A DNA stretch of 48,206 bases from Pelobacter sp. (GTDB lineage Bacteria > Desulfobacterota > Desulfuromonadia > Geobacterales > Pseudopelobacteraceae). The notes below the pieces were generated by a model, which made no database searches, had not been told where the DNA came from, and worked only from the letters and a program-made list of their open reading frames with translations. Made by a program: the position numbers and the translations under genes. The stretch lies in assembly GCA_030824515.1 (NCBI GenBank), contig JAVBXN010000033.1, positions 1 through 48,206 of the forward strand, in the 5' to 3' direction. Within the stretch, counting starts at the first letter, position 1. Each line of letters starts with the position of its first letter. Below are positions 25,433-32,726 of the stretch, piece after piece.

Positions 25433-26512
25433 GTGAGCATACTTTTTTCGCCCCTGAAGCTGCGGTCCATTACGTTTCGAAACCGTATTTTCGTTTCACC
25501 CATGTGCCAGTATTCCAGTCGCAACGGTTTACCCACCAACTGGCATCTTGTTCATCTAGGCAGCCGTGCCGTGGGTGGCGCGGGACTGGTCATGGTTGAG
25601 GCAACTGCGGTAAGCCCCGAGGGTCGCATCAGCCCGGACGACAGCGGCATCTGGAGCGACGCCCATGCCGATGCATTTGCGCCAATCACCAGCTTCATAC
25701 AAGAGCAGGGTGCGGCAGCGGGGATCCAGCTGGCCCATGCCGGTCGCAAGGGGTCATGTTCTCTGCCGTGGCTTGGCGGTGGCCCACTGGGGTTGGAGGC
25801 CTGCGGCTGGCAGCCGCTTGCGCCCAGCGCCGTCCATTTTGACGCGGGTCATCCCGTTCCCCGCGCCCTGACACTGGACGAGTTGGACGAGGTCGAGGCT
25901 CAGTTCCGCGCCGCAGCCCGCAGAGCGCTTGTAGCCGGTTTCCGGATAGTTGAGGTGCATATGGCCCACGGCTACCTGCTCCATGAGTTTCTCTCTCCGC
26001 TGGTAAATCTCAGGGACGATAACTACGGCGGTAGCCTGGAAAACCGTCTTCGCTTCCCCCTGCGGGTGGCGCGGGCAGTGCGTGAGGAGTGGCCGGCGGA
26101 GCTGCCGTTATTTGTCCGGATTTCGGCGACCGACTGGGTGGAAGGGGGCTGGGATATCGACCAGTCAGTGCTTCTGGCCCGGCGGCTGAAGGAGATCGGG
26201 GTGGACCTGATCGACTGTTCTTCTGGTTTTGCGGTGCCGAATGAGCCGGTGCCCTTTGGTCCCGGTTTCCAGGTCCCCTTTGCGGCACGGATCCGGACTG
26301 ATGCCGGGATTGCCAGCGGTGCGGTTGGTTTGATCACCGACCCTGCCCAGGCTGAACAGATAGTGGCAACCGGCCAGGCTGACGTCGTATTGCTGGGGAG
26401 GCAGATGCTGCGCGACCCATACTGGCCGCTCCATGCCGCCAAGGTACTGAATGTGAACACGTCTTGGCCGAACCAGTACCTGGGGGCCAAACCAGCGCCT
26501 GGAGTGGCTTGA
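25433..26512 (+). CDS. namA: Old Yellow Enzyme family NADPH dehydrogenase (YqjM/NamA-like)
   Basis: 359 residues starting at GTG 25433 behind AAAGGAG. FMN TIM barrel of the thermophilic-like/YqjM class: VSPMCQYSS with the redox-tuning Cys25, IQLAHAGRKGS, VEVHMAHGYLLHEFLSPL and YGGSLENRLRFPLRV. It reduces activated C=C bonds (enones, N-ethylmaleimide-like electrophiles) with NADPH, in the cytoplasm. Transcribed alone; a detoxification role fits the neighbourhood. Confidence 0.93.
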   Translation: MSILFSPLKLRSITFRNRIFVSPMCQYSSRNGLPTNWHLVHLGSRAVGGAGLVMVEATAVSPEGRISPDDSGIWSDAHADAFAPITSFIQEQGAAAGIQLAHAGRKGSCSLPWLGGGPLGLEACGWQPLAPSAVHFDAGHPVPRALTLDELDEVEAQFRAAARRALVAGFRIVEVHMAHGYLLHEFLSPLVNLRDDNYGGSLENRLRFPLRVARAVREEWPAELPLFVRISATDWVEGGWDIDQSVLLARRLKEIGVDLIDCSSGFAVPNEPVPFGPGFQVPFAARIRTDAGIASGAVGLITDPAQAEQIVATGQADVVLLGRQMLRDPYWPLHAAKVLNVNTSWPNQYLGAKPAPGVA

Positions 26513-26528
26513 AGATTAGGAGGACAAC

Positions 26529-26573
26529 GTGGTAGATGCCGACCTCGATGAAGTAAAGAGCGACAAGAAGTAG
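26529..26573 (+). CDS. Possible 14-residue peptide or 3' remnant
   Basis: GTG 26529 behind TAGGAGGAC, reading VDADLDEVKSDKK then TAG. It looks like an acidic/basic C-terminal tail left from a deleted gene. Only the ribosome site supports it. Confidence 0.15.
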   Translation: MVDADLDEVKSDKK

Positions 26574-26627
26574 TCGTGTCCAGGTACAATCGGATCAAGC
26601 CCGATCCAGCCATCCACGGAGTATATA

Positions 26628-28184
26628 ATGCATAACAACCCGTTATTGATAGTCTGCCTTGCCATTGGTTGCGGCGCCTTGCTCGGCCGCATATCCATAA
26701 AGAAGGTGTCGCTGGGGATTGCCGGAGTGCTGTTTGCCGGAGTCATGTGGGGCTATATCGAGCCGACAGTTAACCCACCGGAGGCCCTCGCAACTTTTGG
26801 TCTTGCACTGTTCGTGTACGCGATCGGTCTATCTTCCAGTAATTCCCTGATTGACGCTTTGACTCATGGCGGCTGGCGATATTTATTAATACCGCCAGTT
26901 GCCATTGGCGCTGCCTTCTTGATTGATGTATTCGCTTCGCAAGTTCTGAACATTCCGCCAAGTACGGCTGCAGGTGTTTTTGCGGGCGCTTTGACCAATA
27001 CCCCTTCCCTGGCCGCAGCTACAACCGCGCTTGGTCAAAGAGGAGCGGAGGCAACGCTTGGCTATGCTATTGCCTATCCGCTCGGTGTTCTGATTCCAAT
27101 CCTCATGCTGTCATGGCCATTCAGGCGTGAAACGTTGGATGTCGGTGAAAAGCTGGTAAACGCTGCAATCAAGGTTTCTAATGTCAAGGACCCTGGCGAG
27201 GCTGTGGCCGGTCTGCTGGAGCGCTACCTGTTGTCTGTGCGATTTGCACGATGTGCGCGTGGTGACGAGCAGTTCGTCCTTTCCGGAAATTCGGTTATTG
27301 CCAATGGTGACATCGTGACTGTTGTCGGATTGACGGGTGACGTTCGCATTGCAACAGAAATTCTAGGCGTTGCATGTGAGAGCGATATAGTGAATGACAG
27401 AAGTCAACTTGATCTGCGGAGGATAGTTGCTTCAAATCCGGACGTATGTGGCAAAACATTGAGGCATGCAGGAATGTTTCACAAATTTGAAGGTATCGTT
27501 ACAAGAATAAGGCGAGGTGACAGGGATTTTATACCGAAAGCTGAAACTGTGATCATGCCGGGCGACCGTCTACGGGTGATTGCACCACGAGACAACCTTT
27601 CGGCAATTTCTGAATACCTTGGCGATTCTTACCACGAATCCAGTGAATTCAACATACTGACCTTCGGACTCGGACTCGCAATGGGTATCGCTCTCGGAAC
27701 AGTCGATATCAGTCTTCCGGGCCTTGGAACATTCGAGATTGGCCCGGTGGCTGGCTGTTTGATTGTCGCGCTGATACTGGGCACATTGGGCAGAACCGGT
27801 CCACTGACATGGTATCTGCCATACAGCGCATCAATATCACTTCGCCAACTCGGCCTGGTTGTCTTTCTGGCATGCGCAGGTATTAAGGCCGGTGGCCTGT
27901 TGCATACGGCCTCACTCGATATTTCAGCTCTTGTATTGGGCGCCTGTATTACAACAGTGAGCAGTCTGGTTACCATTGCAATGTCACGCGCAATGGTCGG
28001 AAAGTCGTGGCCGTTCATCGGAGGTCTCCTGGCTGGAGTCCAGACTCAACCGGCTGTTCTCGGTTTTGCCGTTGACCGCTGCGGCAATGAACAGGTTGAG
28101 GCCGGCTATGCCGAGGCCTATCCGCTAAGCATGTTGTTGAAGATAGTGTTTGTTCAAATATTTCTGCTGTTTATGAAGACCTGA
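26628..28184 (+). CDS. AspT/YidE-type membrane transporter (aspartate:alanine exchanger family)
   Basis: 518 residues, two membrane halves of about five spans (residues 5-165 and 345-515). Between them, at about 180-330, lie two RCK_C/TrkA-C-like domains (each with a GD-xxxVVG/GDRLRVIAP core). The duplicated signature is visible as FAGALTNTPSLAAAT and LLAGVQTQPAVLGFA. The family includes the aspartate:alanine exchanger AspT and E. coli YidE/YbjL; the substrate here is unknown. ATG 26628 has only a weak ribosome site (CACGGAG). Monocistronic by spacing. Confidence 0.85.
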   Translation: MHNNPLLIVCLAIGCGALLGRISIKKVSLGIAGVLFAGVMWGYIEPTVNPPEALATFGLALFVYAIGLSSSNSLIDALTHGGWRYLLIPPVAIGAAFLIDVFASQVLNIPPSTAAGVFAGALTNTPSLAAATTALGQRGAEATLGYAIAYPLGVLIPILMLSWPFRRETLDVGEKLVNAAIKVSNVKDPGEAVAGLLERYLLSVRFARCARGDEQFVLSGNSVIANGDIVTVVGLTGDVRIATEILGVACESDIVNDRSQLDLRRIVASNPDVCGKTLRHAGMFHKFEGIVTRIRRGDRDFIPKAETVIMPGDRLRVIAPRDNLSAISEYLGDSYHESSEFNILTFGLGLAMGIALGTVDISLPGLGTFEIGPVAGCLIVALILGTLGRTGPLTWYLPYSASISLRQLGLVVFLACAGIKAGGLLHTASLDISALVLGACITTVSSLVTIAMSRAMVGKSWPFIGGLLAGVQTQPAVLGFAVDRCGNEQVEAGYAEAYPLSMLLKIVFVQIFLLFMKT

Positions 28185-28297
28185 CATGGAATTGAATCCA
28201 TCGGCAGTGTCGCATTGAAGTTAACAGAAACCAGGCATGCCGGAAGCTGGCCCGCAAATATCATCCCACTCATGCAATGGAAAAAGGAATTAGATAA

Positions 28298-28804
28298 ATG
28301 GATAGAGTTAAAATTGGCCGCAACTACATAAACCAACCCCTTTGGAAAGTGATCTTCGGTGTTCCGCTTATCTATCTCCCAATTATTACGACTGTGCCGT
28401 TCGTATTGGCAGGCGTTTTTCTGATTAAAACTCATCTGAAATATATCGGCGGCATGGACATCAAATCCTATTGGGATTTTGTTCCTGCCCGGGTTTCCCA
28501 TCGTTATGAAAATGACCGGCAGCCTGCCATCAACATTCCCTGGTATCATCCGGCGCATTACCGCATATTCTGGGTGTTAAACTGCAAACATTATTGTCCG
28601 TTAAGTGTCGCACTCTTCAGGTACGCCACATATCTGGTTATGATTGTGGAAAACTGGTGGTGTCCGTTTGCCCATGACCGGAAACAGGAATATGCGCCAG
28701 GGGCTATCGACAAATCTTTTTGGCATGTGGATCCGGAGGAGCTCAAAAAGCTGGACCCCGAAGATAAACGAAACACGATCTGGAATGATAAGGGCGAAGC
28801 GTAA
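28298..28804 (+). CDS. Membrane-associated protein, unknown function
   Basis: 168 residues; ATG 28298, ribosome site AAAAGGAA. One strong span (residues about 19-45, FGVPLIYLPIITTVPFVLAGVFLI) and a weaker one near 105-118 (LFRYATYLVMIVENWWC). A Trp/His/Tyr-rich middle (NIPWYHPAHYRIFWVLNCKHYC) and an acidic C-terminus (DPEELKKLDPEDK) follow. The Cys/His cluster could bind metal or heme, but no family is recognised. It starts 113 bp after the AspT-type transporter. Confidence 0.65.
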   Translation: MDRVKIGRNYINQPLWKVIFGVPLIYLPIITTVPFVLAGVFLIKTHLKYIGGMDIKSYWDFVPARVSHRYENDRQPAINIPWYHPAHYRIFWVLNCKHYCPLSVALFRYATYLVMIVENWWCPFAHDRKQEYAPGAIDKSFWHVDPEELKKLDPEDKRNTIWNDKGEA

Positions 28805-28832
28805 AAGGAGATTATATTGGTTCTCGTAATTG

Positions 28833-29022
28833 AACCTAAAAACGGCATTTACTCACGCAACTGCGCAACGAACGCGACGAAATTCAAATACTTAAGAGGA
28901 TTTGTAACCTCACCAATCTGGTAATTTATATTGTCGTTTAACTGCTTGATTTTACGTTGCGTCGTCGCCTAGAGGCGCCTGCTTTTGGTGCGTTCGTCGC
29001 GTGAAACTGCTTTTTCTAGGTT
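28833..29022. repeat. Inverted-repeat element R3, copy 2, with nested 23-bp insert
   Basis: Ends AACCTAAAAACGGCATTT and AACTGCTTTTTCTAGGTT are imperfect inverse copies. Inner arms GCGCAACGAACGCGACGAA and GCGTTCGTCGCGTG also pair. It lies between convergent genes and could act as a two-way transcription barrier. The 23-bp insert at 28968-28990 is described separately. Confidence 0.7.
28968..28990 (+). repeat. Nested 23-bp hairpin unit R4, copy 1
   Basis: CCTAGAGGCGCC-TGCTTTTGGTG. It matches the insert at 38642-38664 at 18 of 23 positions, with only transitions. The AGAGG/CTTTT arms still pair as RNA with two G-U pairs. Confidence 0.55.
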
Positions 29023-29085
29023 GAATGATTTTTGCGAGCCAGGTGGGATGGACCGTCCATTTTGGAACAGGCCTTGGTGCAAAGA

Positions 29086-29676
29086 TTATTCCCGGACAGC
29101 ACGGGATATTCGTACAATTTCCCTGGCGATATCCTCGGGAGAGAGAATAAAGTCGATACATCCGCTTGCAATTGCGCTTTCAGGCATATCCGGTTGTCCG
29201 GCCGTGTCCGGTTTCTGTGCGATGGTAATGCCCCCGGCTTCTTTTATACCGCACAACGCATCCGCGCCATCTCCATCAAAGCCCGAGACGATTACGGCGA
29301 TAAGTTTGCCGTTCCAGTGTTCGGTAATGGAGCGGAGAAAAACCGTAATCACATCGGGCCATCCCCATGGTTTTGATATCGGCTTCAGACGGAATTCTCC
29401 ATCAAGAACATGCAAATCCCGCTTTTCCGGGATGATGAACACATGGTCCGGCTCCAGGTCCAATTTTTCCGTGATCAGTTCAACCGGCATCTTTGTGTAC
29501 CCCGGGAGAATCTTGTGGAGCAGGGTGGCCACTTGCCTCAGGTGATTGACTATTACGACTGCAACCCCCATATCGGCCGGCAGATGCCGTAGCAGGCGGA
29601 TATAGGCGTCGAGTCCACCGGCCGAACCTCCTACGCAAACAACAGGGAAATCTTTCTTGGCACTCTTGTTTTTCAT
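29086..29676 (-). CDS. CheB-type methylesterase domain protein, no receiver domain
   Basis: 196 residues; ATG 29676 behind GAGGAG (a TTG six bases earlier is less likely). CheB catalytic domain: CVGGSAGG with Ser18, VNHL with His45, and SGFDGDGADAL with the Asp near 142. The triad of the glutamate methylesterase is complete. It would deamidate or demethylate chemoreceptors, but there is no N-terminal receiver and no chemotaxis gene nearby, so it may serve an unusual signalling partner. It follows mtfA by six bases. Confidence 0.88.
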   Translation of the reverse strand: MKNKSAKKDFPVVCVGGSAGGLDAYIRLLRHLPADMGVAVVIVNHLRQVATLLHKILPGYTKMPVELITEKLDLEPDHVFIIPEKRDLHVLDGEFRLKPISKPWGWPDVITVFLRSITEHWNGKLIAVIVSGFDGDGADALCGIKEAGGITIAQKPDTAGQPDMPESAIASGCIDFILSPEDIAREIVRISRAVRE

Positions 29677-29682
29677 CGGCAA

Positions 29683-30486
29683 TCACTCCTCTTTCACTGC
29701 GCGGGTGCGATTCACGCGAGCTGCCGGGTCCTGGAGGTAATAGTCGCTGAGGACGCGGTAGAGGTCTGGGGCGTGTTGCTGAAGAGCCAGGGGGCGATCG
29801 AAGAACTCTTCGGTAGCCACGGCGAAAAATTCGGCCTCGTTCTTTGCTCCGTATGAATCCAGGAAGGTTTTGTGCCCATTTTCGGCAAGGCTGCGCAACC
29901 TCAGAAATTCACGGGAGCAAACGGCCACCCATTCGTCAAGTTGCTCGCGGCCGGCCAGCGGCGGGGTGCCGTCGGCGGAGCCGTCGAGCATGTCGAGCTT
30001 GTGGGCGAACTCGTGGTAGACCACGTTATGACCCTGTTCCGGGTGGCGAGCCCCATGCAGGACGGCGTCCCAAACCAGGATCACCGGCCCCTGGGCAAAG
30101 GCCTGGCCAAGGATGGGAGTGTCAGGCTCCAGCGGGCCATCCACGCGCTCGAAAACACCGATCAGGCGCTCGGGCGGCACAACGGTGGAGGGATATATCA
30201 GGATCGTCTCCACGTTGCGGTAATAATCATGGGGGAGTCCCAACTGCAGCAGGCAGGCCTGAGCCGCGATGGTGACCCGGATCTCGTCGGTGAGTTCGAG
30301 GCCGCCGCAACCCTCCCACTCCTTCTCTTCCATAAAAACCTGCATCATCGCCTGTAACTCGGCACGCTCCGCGTCTTCCAGCAAGCTGTAGTGGATAACG
30401 TTCTTGCGCACGAAGTCCTCCCATTCGGCGGGGAACCGGCGCTTTCGGGCTTCGGTGCGGTTGTGGTCGCGGAGCCAGTGGAACAT
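29683..30486 (-). CDS. mtfA: MtfA-type zinc metallopeptidase
   Basis: 267 residues; ATG 30486 (protein start MFHWLRDHN) behind GGAGAG. MtfA family: VVYHEFAHKLDMLDG with the HExxH zinc site near residue 158, and NEAEFFAVATEEFFDRP supplying the third ligand. In E. coli MtfA binds the Mlc repressor and has aminopeptidase activity; its role outside enterobacteria is unclear. The operon partner is the CheB-like gene. The 285-bp gap upstream holds repeat R5. Confidence 0.92.
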   Translation of the reverse strand: MFHWLRDHNRTEARKRRFPAEWEDFVRKNVIHYSLLEDAERAELQAMMQVFMEEKEWEGCGGLELTDEIRVTIAAQACLLQLGLPHDYYRNVETILIYPSTVVPPERLIGVFERVDGPLEPDTPILGQAFAQGPVILVWDAVLHGARHPEQGHNVVYHEFAHKLDMLDGSADGTPPLAGREQLDEWVAVCSREFLRLRSLAENGHKTFLDSYGAKNEAEFFAVATEEFFDRPLALQQHAPDLYRVLSDYYLQDPAARVNRTRAVKEE

Positions 30487-30591
30487 GGGTAACACTCTCC
30501 TTCTCTGTCCAATTTGCAAAGCAAATGGTCTGCGTCTCGTCTTCCGCTCCTAAAACATGCTTGATGGCATCGTTGAGTTGAAACCGGAGTT

Positions 30592-30772
30592 AGGAGGCTA
30601 GCAACAATAACATGAACATCTTGCATCTCATCTTCCGGCCATCTTTGACTGCTGCTCAATCTCAAAATCCTCGACGTAGTCCTGCTACGCCTGCGGTTTT
30701 GTTCAATCGCAATAGCCAAATCTGACCAAAATCTGAGCGCAATTTTGTTCAACTTATTATTACTAGCCTCCT
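30592..30772. repeat. Intergenic inverted-repeat element R5
   Basis: Ends AGGAGGCTAGCAACAATAA and TTATTATTACTAGCCTCCT are inverted copies. The interior includes CGACGTAGTCCTGCTACGCC and a TTGTTCAA-rich part. The right end forms the stop codon of the PGPGW gene (minus strand). No gene is seen in it; the element type looks dispersed, but only one copy is in the window. Confidence 0.65.
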
Positions 30773-30987
30773 TACTTCCGTTTCATGATGTTCATACGTC
30801 GGATACGTTCCTTTACCAGGTCAAGTAGCTTTCTGGCCCAGATGTATTCGGTGGCCAGGATTGCCAGGCCGATTGGAATAACAATAACTGCCGGTCCCGG
30901 TAACATGATCATGGCCACTCCGGCAATCAGCACAGTGAAGCCGAACACTATTACGATCAGGCGCTTGGCCTGCCCAATCGTTCTCAA
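30772..30987 (-). CDS. PGPGW-type small membrane protein
   Basis: About 71 residues from TTG 30987 (start uncertain; the frame is open further upstream and the preceding gene's stop overlaps it). RLIVIVFGFTVLIAGVAMIMLPGPAVIVIPIGLAILATEYIWARKLL matches the two-span 'PGPGW' transmembrane family, with the LPGPA turn. Function unknown. It lies 17 bp downstream of another small membrane gene, probably in one operon. Confidence 0.7.
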   Translation of the reverse strand: MRTIGQAKRLIVIVFGFTVLIAGVAMIMLPGPAVIVIPIGLAILATEYIWARKLLDLVKERIRRMNIMKRK

Positions 30988-31004
30988 GACAAGGTGTCTC
31001 AGGA

Positions 31005-31169
31005 TCAGTCCCTGGTTCGGGTACGGGTCACTCCGGTCAAAATCCCGATTCCGACAAGTATGACGCTTGCGATAACCACGTAAAGAGTGCTCAAGCCCGC
31101 AACAATAAGGGCCCAGGCGATGCCGCCGATGACAAAGGCAAAGCCGATCAGATAAATTATCAAGGACAT
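31005..31169 (-). CDS. 54-residue two-span membrane protein
   Basis: ATG 31169 behind AAAGAGG; 54 residues with two hydrophobic spans (LIIYLIGFAFVIGGIAWALIV, VVIASVILVGIGILTGV) and a basic tail TRTRTRD. Similar small proteins occur in Geobacter relatives without known function. First gene of a two-gene unit with the PGPGW protein; a possible sigma-54 promoter lies about 50 bp upstream. Confidence 0.7.
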   Translation of the reverse strand: MSLIIYLIGFAFVIGGIAWALIVAGLSTLYVVIASVILVGIGILTGVTRTRTRD

Positions 31170-31217
31170 GTAGTTGCCTCTTTGCAGACACATATTTAAT
31201 TTCAGAATCTGACTGAT

Positions 31218-31232
31218 GCAACAACCACACCA
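31218..31232 (-). promoter_or_regulatory. Weak sigma-54-like promoter on the minus strand
   Basis: Minus-strand TGGTGTGGTTGTTGC keeps TGG, TTGC and the ten-base spacing but lacks CACG. The dyad at 31454 is 252 bp behind it. A hairpin (CCCTTTGTG/CACAAAGGG, 31355-31384) lies between; otherwise the 31170-31679 gap holds only the plus-strand dyad and promoter. Confidence 0.3.
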
Positions 31233-31453
31233 CACTGAATGAGGCACCGACACGGTAATTATCGATGTTTCTGTGAGCCAATCAGGGTGTCGTCGGGCTG
31301 GTTTGTAACTGTCGGCAAGTGTGCTGTCAAATCCGCCAGACAGCATGCTTACTGCCCTTTGTGAGTGCTCCCTTGCACAAAGGGTGTAAATTCCAAATAC
31401 ACCAGCAATGAATTATGCATGTAAATAATTATAATCATTACCCTCATCGCGCT

Positions 31454-31487
31454 CTGTCATATATGGCAGTTATGTTGTAAATGACAG
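31454..31487. promoter_or_regulatory. Enhancer dyad UAS-4
   Basis: 34 bp with arms CTGTCA and TGACAG. The outer G-C pair has changed to a matching T-A pair on both arms, which keeps the symmetry. Inner dyads are GTCA-TATA-TGGC and GTTG-TAAA-TGAC. The centre is 127.5 bp upstream of the -12 GC of P4. Confidence 0.82.
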
Positions 31488-31583
31488 ATTCCGCTGACGG
31501 TCTCCCCGTCTCTTCGCCTATTCTCTTCCGTTTTAATTCCTTAAAAACAGTTAGTTATATTTTATGTGCCAATAGGGCTGTTC

Positions 31584-31598
31584 TGGCATGTTAGTTGC
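31584..31598 (+). promoter_or_regulatory. Sigma-54 promoter P4 (-24/-12)
   Basis: TGGCATGTTAGTTGC: GG-N10-GC, TTGC intact, same TTAG spacer as P1. Predicted start near 31610, 70 nt before the STAS gene. Confidence 0.83.
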
Positions 31599-31679
31599 CA
31601 TTCCTACTTGTCGCTACATATGAACACGGTCGTGCTTTCTGCTGATTTTTTTAGTCGGTAACATAGTGAGGGGGCGAGA

Positions 31680-31958
31680 ATGAAAATATATATCGATGGC
31701 ACGGTTGCACATCTGCAGGGTGATTTGACATACGCCGGCATGACTCGCACCAATATTGAGTTGATGGTGGCTGCATTGAGTCGGATAGAATCCGAAAGCT
31801 GGGACAAAATCCGCATCAACTGCGAAAAGGTGCATACAGTTGACAACAACGGCCTGCAACTGCTTGGCGTCTGGATGCAGTGTGTACGTTTCATGGGCGT
31901 CGAGCCCGAACTGTACAATATTCCTGACAATCTTCAGCAGGCTATTCAGATGATGTGA
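31680..31958 (+). CDS. STAS-domain protein lacking the phosphorylated serine
   Basis: 92 residues, ATG 31680 behind GAGGGGG. A STAS fold (anti-anti-sigma factor / MlaB type): IYIDGTVAHLQGDLTY, then KIRINCEKVHTVDNNGLQLLGVW. In SpoIIAA-type proteins the D-S/T-xGL position is Ser or Thr and is phosphorylated; here it is VDNNGL, so regulation by phosphorylation is unlikely. It may be a lipid-transport (MlaB-like) or signalling adaptor. First gene of the P4 transcript, directly before an outer-membrane protein. Confidence 0.8.
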   Translation: MKIYIDGTVAHLQGDLTYAGMTRTNIELMVAALSRIESESWDKIRINCEKVHTVDNNGLQLLGVWMQCVRFMGVEPELYNIPDNLQQAIQMM

Positions 31959-32022
31959 CGGAATATTTGGAGTTCTGCGTGACTGTAAGCCATGTCACAT
32001 ACCAATATCAAAAGGAGACATC

Positions 32023-32664
32023 ATGAAAGCAAAAAACCTTCTGTTTCTGGCCCTGGCACTCGCATTGATCGGCACCGGTTCAGCGGCATCGGCGGAGGAA
32101 AGCGCTACCAACACCTCGGCCTATGCAAATGAAAAACCTGCAAACTACGTGGTGCTCAAGGGAGGAATCTATTCGCCCAGCATGTCTTTCGATCTTGATA
32201 ACTTTAACGGTGGCAGAGAACACCTCGACAGCAAGACCGGATTTGCCGGCGAAGTCGCAGTGGGCCATTACTTCCTTCCAATGTTAGCTGTTGAACTGGG
32301 AGTCGGCTATTTTGAAAGCGAAGGTTCACCGGCGGCTCAACCCGGTGAAACAAAACTCAGAGTGGTGCCTATGATAGCAACCGGAAAAGTTTTTCTTCCG
32401 CTCGGGATATTCGAACCATACGGCCTGGCAGGAATCGGGGCCTACATCAGCGATATTAACGTGGACGGCAACACGGGCAACTTCCGGGGCTCCACTGAAA
32501 TTACCTATGGATTTCACGCGGGCGCCGGCTTCAACATCAATTTCCATAATCATATGTTTGCAGGTCTCGAAGGGAAATACCTGTGGGCCGAGCCTTCATT
32601 CGGTGGACAGCATGTCAGGCTGGACGGCTTTATTACAACCGCCAACATTGGCTTCAGGTATTGA
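32023..32664 (+). CDS. Eight-stranded-type outer-membrane beta-barrel protein
   Basis: 213 residues; ATG 32023 behind AAAAGGAG. Signal peptide ending SAASA-EE (about residue 24). The mature protein has alternating strands (YVVLKGGIYSPSM, GEVAVGHYF, AVELGVGYFES, EPYGLAGIGAYI, FAGLEGKYLW) and ends in ANIGFRY, aromatic C-terminus. Typical of the small OmpW/OmpA-like barrel group. It may bind or pass hydrophobic compounds; the oleate hydratase gene 62 bp downstream supports that only by position. Confidence 0.82.
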   Translation: MKAKNLLFLALALALIGTGSAASAEESATNTSAYANEKPANYVVLKGGIYSPSMSFDLDNFNGGREHLDSKTGFAGEVAVGHYFLPMLAVELGVGYFESEGSPAAQPGETKLRVVPMIATGKVFLPLGIFEPYGLAGIGAYISDINVDGNTGNFRGSTEITYGFHAGAGFNINFHNHMFAGLEGKYLWAEPSFGGQHVRLDGFITTANIGFRY

Positions 32665-32726
32665 TAAACATTCTATAAGCACAAACACAAGGCAAGTAAG
32701 GAACTTATTTTTAGGAATCGGACGAT

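Noticed and set aside
31355..31384. CCCTTTGTG/CACAAAGGG hairpin as a terminator
   Set aside because: There is no U-tract on either strand and no gene ends nearby on the plus strand; recorded only as a hairpin.
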